Shown here one piece after another: positions 1 through 5,232 of a stretch of 7,228 nt of DNA. The DNA is from DATDAH01 sp036525535. GTDB taxonomy: Bacteria > Actinomycetota > Acidimicrobiia > Acidimicrobiales > DATDAH01. Both the position numbers and the translations under genes were made by a program. The notes below the pieces were generated by a model. The model was given only the letters and a program-made list of their open reading frames with translations. It ran no database searches and was not told the origin of the DNA. The stretch lies in contig DATDAH010000204.1 in assembly GCA_036525535.1 (NCBI GenBank), forward strand, positions 1 to 7,228. The letters are read 5' to 3'. Within the stretch, counting starts at the first letter, position 1; every line of letters begins with the position of its first letter.

Positions 1-994
1 CGTCGCTGGCACGGAGGACGAACCGGCCGCCCCCGGGCATGATGCTGACTTCGTCCCGTGGCACGCCACCGACCGCCGCGTCCACGAGGACGGCCACACC
101 CCTCGACAGGTTGGTGACATAGACGGTGCCGTCCACGACGAGGGGCCGACCGAGGCGATCGTCGGGATCTCCGAGATCGACGGGCGGCAGGACCGAGCCG
201 TCGGCGAGGTCGACGCCGAACAGCGTGCCGGTGGTCGGGGAGGCGACCCAGGCGACGGATCCGGAATCCGCCAACAGCGCCGGGAGCAAGCGGGCCCCGG
301 GATCCACCGGTAGCGGGTGTGGGAACCCCCACTCGTCGATCAGTTCCGCTCGCTCGCTGTCGACCACGAAGGGGGCGTTCCCCGTGAGGCCCACCGTCAG
401 GCCGGGATCCTGCGAGTTCAACAGGGTCCGCGAGAGGAGCTCGCCGCCGTCGACCTCGACCAGCTCACCGCTGCCGAGGTCGACGACCCACAACGTGCCG
501 TCGTCGTCGACCACGGCACCGGTCAGCTCAGACGACAGGGTCAACTCGTCGGTGAACTCCCGGCCATCCTCGCTCAGGAGGCCGATGGCACCGTCGGGCT
601 CGATGACGTAGGCCTGCCCGCCGCCGGCCATGACCTCGGAATCCGCCGCTACCCGAGCGCCGTCCCGGATGTCGGTCCCCGACGGGCTGACGGCCTGGAT
701 CGTGCCGGTGTCACGATCGTGCACGAGTGCGCCCTCACCGTGCTGCACGAGCACGAGATCATCGCCGGCGCCCTCGAGCGGCGCCCTCGCGTCGACCGTC
801 GCCGCCGAGGCCGTCGCCTTCACCACGGCGCCTTGGTCCTTGATCAGCAGGAACACCGTGCCGTCACCGGCCACGACAGCGTCGGTCGGGGAGTCGTCGG
901 CGACGTCAGACAAACTGCCGGTCAGCAGCGCTCCGGCAACGGCCAAAACGGCGAGGAGGAGCACAGCTCCACCTACGTGCACGCCTCGTCCCAT
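1..994 (-). CDS. Membrane-anchored or exported beta-propeller-like protein, N-terminal part (partial)
   Basis: The frame is open from ATG at 994 to the left edge: 331 codons, with no stop in the window. An in-frame TGA lies just upstream of the ATG, so no longer start exists, and GAGAAGG sits 4 nt before it. Residues 8-24 form a hydrophobic segment after a short N-terminus with one Arg, so it is a signal anchor or signal peptide. The rest is acidic and built of blade-like units of roughly 40 residues, each a hydrophobic strand, an Asp/Gly turn and a second strand. Examples lie near residues 45-60, 88-103, 126-142, 164-182, 247-263 and 289-304; one contains DGTLWVVDLGSGELVEV. This is typical of extracytoplasmic beta-propellers. 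It reminds me of the N-terminal part of large actinobacterial fibronectin-III/Ig-like surface proteins encoded near MoxR-type ATPases, but the part that would prove this is outside the window. Function unknown; the propeller assignment is inference. Confidence 0.8.
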   Translation of the reverse strand, partial: MGRGVHVGGAVLLLAVLAVAGALLTGSLSDVADDSPTDAVVAGDGTVFLLIKDQGAVVKATASAATVDARAPLEGAGDDLVLVQHGEGALVHDRDTGTIQAVSPSGTDIRDGARVAADSEVMAGGGQAYVIEPDGAIGLLSEDGREFTDELTLSSELTGAVVDDDGTLWVVDLGSGELVEVDGGELLSRTLLNSQDPGLTVGLTGNAPFVVDSERAELIDEWGFPHPLPVDPGARLLPALLADSGSVAWVASPTTGTLFGVDLADGSVLPPVDLGDPDDRLGRPLVVDGTVYVTNLSRGVAVLVDAAVGGVPRDEVSIMPGGGRFVLRASD

Positions 995-1032
995 CCGGCC
1001 TTCTCACACGGTGACCGCCAACGTCGCGCACT

Positions 1033-1038
1033 ACCGTA
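1033..1038 (-). promoter_or_regulatory. Possible -10 box of the propeller gene
   Basis: Read on the minus strand this is TACGGT, the same hexamer proposed as -10 for the S8 peptidase gene. It would place transcription start about 33 nt before the ATG at 994. The hexamer 17 nt further upstream (GGTCTG) does not resemble TTGACA, so support is weak. Confidence 0.2.
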
Positions 1039-1152
1039 CCCACGGAGGGGCGTATCAGACCGCGTTCCTGGCGGCAGGTCGCGATCAAGATCCTGTGTCG
1101 GCACCTCTGACGACTCGACTAGGCGGCTGTCGGCGCCATCGTGATCATCGGA

Positions 1153-1167
1153 CCCTCTGCCAGAGGG
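1153..1167. repeat. Small inverted repeat (6-bp stem, 3-nt loop)
   Basis: CCCTCT-gcc-AGAGGG forms a perfect short hairpin in the gap between the propeller gene and the tRNA-like element. No U-tract follows on either strand and no gene ends here, so it is not an obvious terminator. It may be chance. Confidence 0.3.
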
Positions 1168-1218
1168 AGATGACCGGCGCTGACCCCTGGGTACGGACTC
1201 ACCTGGCCTACCGCCCCG

Positions 1219-1273
1219 GGGCGCTTCTGACGGTCTCCCTTACAAGGAGGGTTCGAGTCCCTCAGCGCCCACC
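1219..1273 (+). pseudogene. Degraded tRNA-Val(UAC)-like element
   Basis: GGGCGCT at 1219-1225 pairs perfectly over 7 bp with AGCGCCC at 1264-1270. Inside lies a perfect T-arm: GAGGG (1247-1251), 7-nt loop TTCGAGT, CCCTC (1259-1263). ACC follows the acceptor, and the next base is G, so the encoded end is CCG rather than CCA. An anticodon-type hairpin is also visible: TCTCC (1234-1238), loop CTTACAA with UAC at 1241-1243, then GGAGG (1246-1250). The anticodon 3' strand and T-stem 5' strand overlap (1247-1250), so both arms cannot form at once. Only 8 nt (1226-1233) stand where a D-arm should be, and the variable region is absent. Total length is about 55 nt against 73-76 for a real tRNA. The best reading is a tRNA gene that lost the D-arm and variable region, or a recombination scar. 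A working tRNA is unlikely. Read on the minus strand the 3' end gives the WALRDSNP string that often marks false ORFs over tRNAs. Confidence 0.6.
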
Positions 1274-1310
1274 GAATCAGGTGGAAGGCCTCAGGGGCGA
1301 GATAGAGGAG

Positions 1311-1335
1311 CGCAAGCGGGAGGTCGACGCTTGCG
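1311..1335. repeat. Inverted repeat overlapping a candidate -35 box
   Basis: CGCAAGC (1311-1317) and GCTTGCG (1329-1335) are perfect 7-bp inverted arms around an 11-nt spacer. The right arm overlaps the proposed -35 hexamer of the DUF2252 gene. This could be a regulator-binding site; that role is inference. Confidence 0.4.
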
Positions 1336-1365
1336 ACACAGGACAAGTAGTCGCTATCACGTGAT
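1331..1365 (+). promoter_or_regulatory. Candidate promoter with palindrome upstream of the DUF2252 gene
   Basis: TTGCGA (1331-1336), an 18-nt spacer and TATCAC (1355-1360) match the sigma-70 consensus at 4 of 6 positions each. The -10 overlaps a perfect 10-bp palindrome, ATCACGTGAT (1356-1365). A repressor bound there would cover the promoter. Transcription would start near 1367, giving a leader of about 130 nt before the GTG at 1500. The hexamers are imperfect, so the call is tentative. Confidence 0.4.
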
Positions 1366-1450
1366 CTGAATGACGGCGCCAGGCTTCGCCCGTGGTGCGC
1401 TGCCTCCATGGGTGTGGCACGGAGGGGGCCAGCGCGCCGTGAGGTCACGA

Positions 1451-1466
1451 CAAAGGCCAGCCTTTG
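1451..1466. repeat. 16-bp imperfect palindrome in the DUF2252 leader
   Basis: CAAAGGC-CA-GCCTTTG has perfect 7-bp arms around 2 central bases. The small centre suits a dimeric protein-binding site better than an RNA hairpin. It ends 21 nt before the ribosome binding site of the DUF2252 gene. Confidence 0.4.
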
Positions 1467-1487
1467 CGTCGCTGGGGGCTCGGCCAT

Positions 1488-1494
1488 GGGGAGG
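1488..1494 (+). promoter_or_regulatory. Ribosome binding site fixing the GTG start at 1500
   Basis: GGGGAGG lies 5 nt before GTG at 1500. It is the best Shine-Dalgarno sequence in the window, and it argues against the in-frame TTG at 1464, which would add 12 residues and place this motif inside the gene. Confidence 0.7.
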
Positions 1495-1499
1495 TCATT

Positions 1500-2927
1500 G
1501 TGAAGAGGATCGAGCATCCGACGGTGGAGGAGCGCACAGCACGGGGCAAGGCGGCTCGAGATCGTGTGGCCCCGTCGGGTCACGCGGGTTGGGTCCCTGC
1601 CGCTGGTCGTCCTGATCCGGTGGCGCTGTTGGAGGAGCAGAACGCCACGCGCGAGCCCGACCTGGTTCCCGTGCGTCACGGTCGGATGATGGTGTCGCCG
1701 TTCACGTTCTACCGGGGTGCGGCCAAGATCATGGCCGCCGACCTGAAGGACACGCCGACGGCCGGGCTCGAGACCCAGCTCTGTGGAGATGCGCACCTGT
1801 CGAACTTCGGCGGGTTCGCATCACCCGAGCGGGTGTTGCTGTTCGACCTCAACGACTTCGACGAGACCCTCCCCGGCCCGTTCGAGTACGACGTGAAGCG
1901 CATGGCGGCCAGCTTCACGATTGCCGCCCGGAACAACGGCTTCACCGACGCCGAGGCGACCGCGGCCTCACTGGCCTCAGCGTCGGCCTATCGCGAAGCG
2001 ATGTTGCGGTTCGCCGAGATGGGCACGATGGAGATCTGGTACTCACGGGTCGCAGCCCAAGACGTCCTCGATGCCGTCAACGCTGCGGCCCGCTCGGCGA
2101 AGGGCGCGGACAAGAAGCAGGCCAAGAACTTCCGCAAGGCCGCCGCCAAGACCGCCGAGAAGGCCCGGACCCGCGACAGCACCCAAGCCCTCTCGAAGCT
2201 GGCCGAGCACGTCGACGGCCAGTACCGGATCATCAGCCAACCACCGGTGATCATCCCTTCGCGGGACTTGCCGGCGAGCTACGGCTACTCGGCGCAGGAG
2301 ATCGAGCACATCGTCCATGAGCAGTTCCGCGCCTACCGGTCCACCCTGCGAGACGATCAACGTCACCTCCTCGAGCGCTTCGAGGTCATCGACATCGCCC
2401 GCAAGGTGGTGGGTGTCGGCAGCGTCGGCACACGTGCCTTCATCGTGTTGTTGCAGGGCCGCGACCAGCAGGATCCCCTGTTCCTGCAGGTCAAGGAAGC
2501 GACGACCTCGGTCCTGGAGGATCACCTACCCAAGAGCCGCTACAGCCAACCGGGTGAGCGCGTCGTACAGGGCCAACGGATGATGCAGGCCGCCAGCGAC
2601 ATCTACCTTGGCTGGACCAAAGGCACCGAGGACCGCCGTTACCTGTATTGGCGGCAACTGCGAGACATGAAGGTCTCGGCAACGGTCGAGACGATGGGAC
2701 CCCACACCCTCGCCGGCTATGCCGGCTTCTGCGGCCACACGTTGGCCCGAGCCCACGCCCGCTCCGGCGACCCCGTGGCCATCGCCGCGTACCTGGGCAA
2801 GAAGGACCGCTTCGACAAGGCGATGGCCGACTTCTCCCAGCGCTACGCCGACCAGAACGACCAGGACTACACCGCGTTCTGCGAGGCCATCCACGCGGGC
2901 CGCCTCCACGCCGTCGAGGACGCCTGA
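1500..2927 (+). CDS. DUF2252 (COG4320) family protein
   Basis: A 475-residue protein, about the usual full length for DUF2252/COG4320, a widespread uncharacterised bacterial family. No signal peptide or membrane segment is visible, so it is probably cytoplasmic. The family signature is present: an N-terminal GRMMVSPFTFYRGAA stretch near residues 61-75, CGDAHLSNFG at 95-104 and LFDLNDFDE at 114-122. The GDxHxxN...DxNDFD pattern resembles the catalytic loop and metal-binding Asp of aminoglycoside-phosphotransferase and kinase-like folds, giving candidate catalytic residues D97, N102 and D119 or D121. Further on, GVGSVG (305-310) followed by FLQVKEA with K332 resembles a glycine-rich loop plus nucleotide-binding Lys. 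A Lys/Ala-rich helical stretch near residues 195-235 joins the two parts. The kinase-like idea is mine from motifs; substrate and reaction are unknown. The gene appears to be transcribed alone: a promoter and palindromes precede it, and the next gene starts 89 nt downstream. The family assignment is firm, the function is not. Confidence 0.93.
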   Translation: MKRIEHPTVEERTARGKAARDRVAPSGHAGWVPAAGRPDPVALLEEQNATREPDLVPVRHGRMMVSPFTFYRGAAKIMAADLKDTPTAGLETQLCGDAHLSNFGGFASPERVLLFDLNDFDETLPGPFEYDVKRMAASFTIAARNNGFTDAEATAASLASASAYREAMLRFAEMGTMEIWYSRVAAQDVLDAVNAAARSAKGADKKQAKNFRKAAAKTAEKARTRDSTQALSKLAEHVDGQYRIISQPPVIIPSRDLPASYGYSAQEIEHIVHEQFRAYRSTLRDDQRHLLERFEVIDIARKVVGVGSVGTRAFIVLLQGRDQQDPLFLQVKEATTSVLEDHLPKSRYSQPGERVVQGQRMMQAASDIYLGWTKGTEDRRYLYWRQLRDMKVSATVETMGPHTLAGYAGFCGHTLARAHARSGDPVAIAAYLGKKDRFDKAMADFSQRYADQNDQDYTAFCEAIHAGRLHAVEDA

Positions 2928-3016
2928 ATCTCAGCGAGCTGGTCCACTCGCCGACCTGACAGGGTCCCGCCTAGTGTGCGCGGTCGTCGGGATCAGCTGA
3001 ATCAGGGGTGTGGGAG

Positions 3017-3547
3017 ATGGCAGAGAACGCGGTCTACAAGAGCACATTCGCCGAGCTGCTCGATGGCATGTTCGGGGGCACGCCGGAGGAGCTCGAGGAG
3101 CAGTACGCCGAGTCGCTCGGGCTTCTCGAGGACATCGGCGACGCGCCGCTGTCGGAGGCGATCGGGCGGCTGGTGGACGACGGCAAGCTGCCGCCCGAGT
3201 CCGTCGACGACTCGGAGCAAGGATGGCGCGGCCGGCCCGATGTCGACCGGGTCATCCGCGCCGGATACCGCGAAGCGATGCTTCTCGCCCGCGCTGGGGG
3301 TGTGCCGCTCGAGACCCTCTGGCTGACGGGACCGACCGACGAGTTCGAGCTGCACATCTGCGAAGGCCCGCGCTCGGTGACCGTCGTGCTGTTCATCCCC
3401 CTCGTGCGGGACTACGGCTCCGAGCACGCGCAGGCGCGGAGCTGGGTGATCCGCACGGGCGGGTCGAGCGACGAGATCGACACAATCGGCCTTCCTGATC
3501 CCGGCGGGCCGCCGCTCGTGAAGATCCAGACGAGCGGGCCCCGGTAG
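3017..3547 (+). CDS. Hypothetical acidic 176-residue protein
   Basis: I do not recognise this protein. I chose ATG at 3017 because AGGGG (3004-3008) lies 8 nt upstream. An in-frame GTG at 3008 would add 3 residues but has no properly spaced ribosome binding site. The N-terminal half is acidic and helical: Glu/Asp-rich around residues 22-42, then a segment resembling a small helical bundle. The C-terminal half looks like a beta-strand core, with FELHICEG (110-117) and VTVVLFIPLV strands, then a Gly/Pro-rich tail. There is no signal peptide or membrane segment, so it is probably a soluble cytoplasmic protein. Third codon positions are strongly G/C, which supports real coding. It ends 21 nt from the stop of the convergent cyclase gene, and no clear terminator separates them. 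It could share a transcript with the DUF2252 gene, but the 89-nt gap leaves that open. Confidence 0.8.
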   Translation: MAENAVYKSTFAELLDGMFGGTPEELEEQYAESLGLLEDIGDAPLSEAIGRLVDDGKLPPESVDDSEQGWRGRPDVDRVIRAGYREAMLLARAGGVPLETLWLTGPTDEFELHICEGPRSVTVVLFIPLVRDYGSEHAQARSWVIRTGGSSDEIDTIGLPDPGGPPLVKIQTSGPR

Positions 3548-3568
3548 GGCGAATCCGCGGGCTGAGGT

Positions 3569-4903
3569 TCAGTCCTCGGCCGCGTAGAGCCGCCACACGC
3601 CGGGCACGCCCTTGAGCTCGTACTCGCCGCACTCGGTGAACGTGATGGCTGTGCCCGTGACGAGGTCCTTGACCGTGGACGACGTCAGCACCTCACCCGA
3701 GCCCGCCACCGCGCCGATCCGCGCTGCCAAGTTGACCGCGTGCCCGATCAGGTCGTCGCCCCTGATCTCGCACTCGCCCGTGTGGAGGCCAGCGCGCACC
3801 TCGATCCCGAGCTTCGCCGCCTCCGTCTCGATCGTCCGGGCGCAGAGGATGGCGCGCGCCGGTCCGTCGAACGACGCCACGAACCCGTCTCCCGTCGTGT
3901 TGATCTCCCGTCCACGGAAGCGACGGAGCTGGTCACGCACCATGCGGTCGTGGGCATCGAGCAGGAGCCGGTACTGCCGATCACCGAGCGACGTGGTGAG
4001 GGCCGTGGACCCGACGATGTCGGTGAAGAGCACCGTCGTGAGGATGCGGTCGACCTCGACCTCGAGCCGCTGACCTGTCAGGAACTCGGCGATCTCGTCC
4101 AGCACGCGCGTGTAGCCGTGCGGGCTGAAGTAGGTCTCGCCCGGCGCCAGCTCGACGAGGTTCGCGCCGTCGATGTTGGCAGCGAGGTAGCGGCCCTGCT
4201 CGATGGGAACGAGCGCATGGGCCTCGGTGTGCAGCACGAGCGTGGGGATCTGGATGAGCGGCAGCACCTCGCGGACGTCCATGGACGTGAGGATGTAGCG
4301 ATATTGCGCAGCCGCGCTGCGAGGCGTCGCCGAGGCGCGGAGGAGCTTCACCATCCAGTTGAGCAGCTCGGGGTCAGCGTCGGGGTGCACGACCCGCACC
4401 GCGTCGGCCGTGCCCCACGTCTGCTGGATGCCGGCGACGATCGCGTCGACGAGCTCAGGGCGGAGCCCGATCGGGTAGTCGTCGGCCACGAGGTAGCGGG
4501 CCGACGTGTTGGCCAGCACCAGCTGCTCCACCCGCTCCGGGTGCATCGCGGCCAGGAGGATCGCCGTGGGGCCGGCGTCGACCTCGGCGAAGACCCAGGC
4601 CCGCTCGGATCCCGCGGCGTCGAGCACTGCGCCCGCGTCGTCGGCCCACGCCTCCCACGTCGAGATCGTTGCGTTGGGGACGGCGTCGGATGCGCCGGCG
4701 CCGCGCCGGTCGAAGAGGATGAGCCGGGAGAAGGAGGCGAGCCGGCGGAGGAACGCCGCGCTCGGTCCGTATTCCCACAGCACATCGACGTGGCTGCCGA
4801 GGCCCGCGAAGTAGAGGAGGTCGACGGGGCCGTCGCCGAGGACCTGGTACGCGACATCCGCGTCGCCGACCGCGACGTAGCGGGTCTCCTGCGCCTCCTC
4901 CAC
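3569..4903 (-). CDS. Alpha/beta-hydrolase-fold + class III adenylate/guanylate cyclase fusion
   Basis: A 444-residue two-domain protein. Residues about 7-277 have an alpha/beta-hydrolase fold, and about 287-440 form a class III nucleotide cyclase domain, the architecture of Mycobacterium tuberculosis Rv1900c. The cyclase would make cAMP (or cGMP) from ATP (or GTP), probably as a cytoplasmic homodimer. Metal-binding Asp residues are D295 (FTDIVGST) and D339 (NTTGDGF). D384 fits the base-specifying Asp, and N391 and R395 fit the transition-state residues. N335 occupies the position of the usual base-specifying Lys. In the hydrolase domain the nucleophile elbow reads A106-E-V-D-A-G where GxSxG is expected, and the likely Asp and His positions are H229 and Y258. 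This domain is therefore probably a non-catalytic sensor or ligand-binding unit. The GTG at 4903 gives the family's typical N-terminus (ETRYVAVGD). It lacks a Shine-Dalgarno motif but has a -10 box 6 nt upstream, which suggests a leaderless mRNA. There is no signal peptide or membrane segment. Confidence 0.93.
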   Translation of the reverse strand: MEEAQETRYVAVGDADVAYQVLGDGPVDLLYFAGLGSHVDVLWEYGPSAAFLRRLASFSRLILFDRRGAGASDAVPNATISTWEAWADDAGAVLDAAGSERAWVFAEVDAGPTAILLAAMHPERVEQLVLANTSARYLVADDYPIGLRPELVDAIVAGIQQTWGTADAVRVVHPDADPELLNWMVKLLRASATPRSAAAQYRYILTSMDVREVLPLIQIPTLVLHTEAHALVPIEQGRYLAANIDGANLVELAPGETYFSPHGYTRVLDEIAEFLTGQRLEVEVDRILTTVLFTDIVGSTALTTSLGDRQYRLLLDAHDRMVRDQLRRFRGREINTTGDGFVASFDGPARAILCARTIETEAAKLGIEVRAGLHTGECEIRGDDLIGHAVNLAARIGAVAGSGEVLTSSTVKDLVTGTAITFTECGEYELKGVPGVWRLYAAED

Positions 4904-4909
4904 CGGCGC

Positions 4910-4915
4910 AATGTA
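4910..4915 (-). promoter_or_regulatory. Leaderless-type -10 box of the cyclase gene
   Basis: On the minus strand TACATT (TANNNT) is followed by 6 nt and then the GTG start. That spacing would put transcription start at or next to the first base of the codon. No Shine-Dalgarno motif is present. No convincing -35 hexamer is visible. Confidence 0.5.
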
Positions 4916-4920
4916 CGTGC

Positions 4921-5001
4921 CTACAGCACGTCGAGGCCGAGTTCCCCGGTGCGGAGGCGCATCGCGCGGTCCACATCGATGGCCCAGATCATCCTGGGCA
5001 C
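4921..5001 (-). pseudogene. Orphan C-terminal-like coding scrap
   Basis: On the minus strand a reading frame ends at TAG (4923-4921), 17 nt before the cyclase GTG. Its last 23 codons, from ATG at 4992, encode MIWAIDVDRAMRLRTGELG plus four more residues (LDVL). Nearly all end in G or C, as in the real genes here. The bias weakens upstream of about 5001, and the frame is closed by TAG at 5058-5056. The ATG has no spaced ribosome binding site. It looks like the 3' end of a gene whose body was deleted. A 23-residue leader peptide is the alternative. I do not recognise the sequence. Confidence 0.3.
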
Positions 5002-5168
5002 GCGTGCTGTTGGCGTATCCCTGGAACTGCCGCTTGCCGGCTGTGCGCTGCGGCGCTACATCCGACTCGCCCGTAACCGCACGACCTTGCGCTGCCGTCG
5101 AGCGATCTCGCTGTTGGTGATGGGGGCAGGGCCCGACGGAACAAGTCCCCCTTCGACCGATTGCAGCC

Positions 5169-5197
5169 GCCCTCGCCGCAGTTTGTGCGGCGAGGGC
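5169..5197 (-). terminator. 12-bp hairpin terminator after the S8 peptidase gene
   Basis: GCCCTCGCCGCA (5169-5180), a 5-nt loop and TGCGGCGAGGGC (5186-5197) form a perfect, very GC-rich stem-loop. It starts 35 nt past the peptidase stop codon. No U-tract follows on the minus strand, which is common for terminator-like hairpins in high-GC Actinomycetota. It could also slow transcription entering from the other side. Confidence 0.7.
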
Positions 5198-5232
5198 AGC
5201 CGTGAATGCTCAGGAGACGGCGAAGGTGATCC

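Noticed and set aside
317..1364. Long plus-strand reading frames over the left part (317-1144, 630-1364)
   Set aside because: They are opposite to the minus-strand propeller gene, are full of Arg and low-complexity stretches, lack ribosome binding sites, and one runs through the tRNA-like element.
1464..1499. TTG at 1464 as start of the DUF2252 gene
   Set aside because: GTG at 1500 has GGGGAGG at ideal distance, and the 12 extra residues do not look like family sequence.
1119..1796. 225-codon minus-strand frame across the gap and the DUF2252 start
   Set aside because: It is antisense to a clear DUF2252 gene and includes the reverse reading of the tRNA-like 3' end (WALRDSNP), a common false ORF.
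2956..2977. CTGACA and TAGTGT as a promoter for the 176-residue protein
   Set aside because: The spacing between them is only 10 nt, too short for a sigma-70 promoter, and no alternative partner is convincing.
3548..3568. A bidirectional terminator between the convergent genes
   Set aside because: The 21-nt gap contains only a short CCGCGG and no stable stem-loop.
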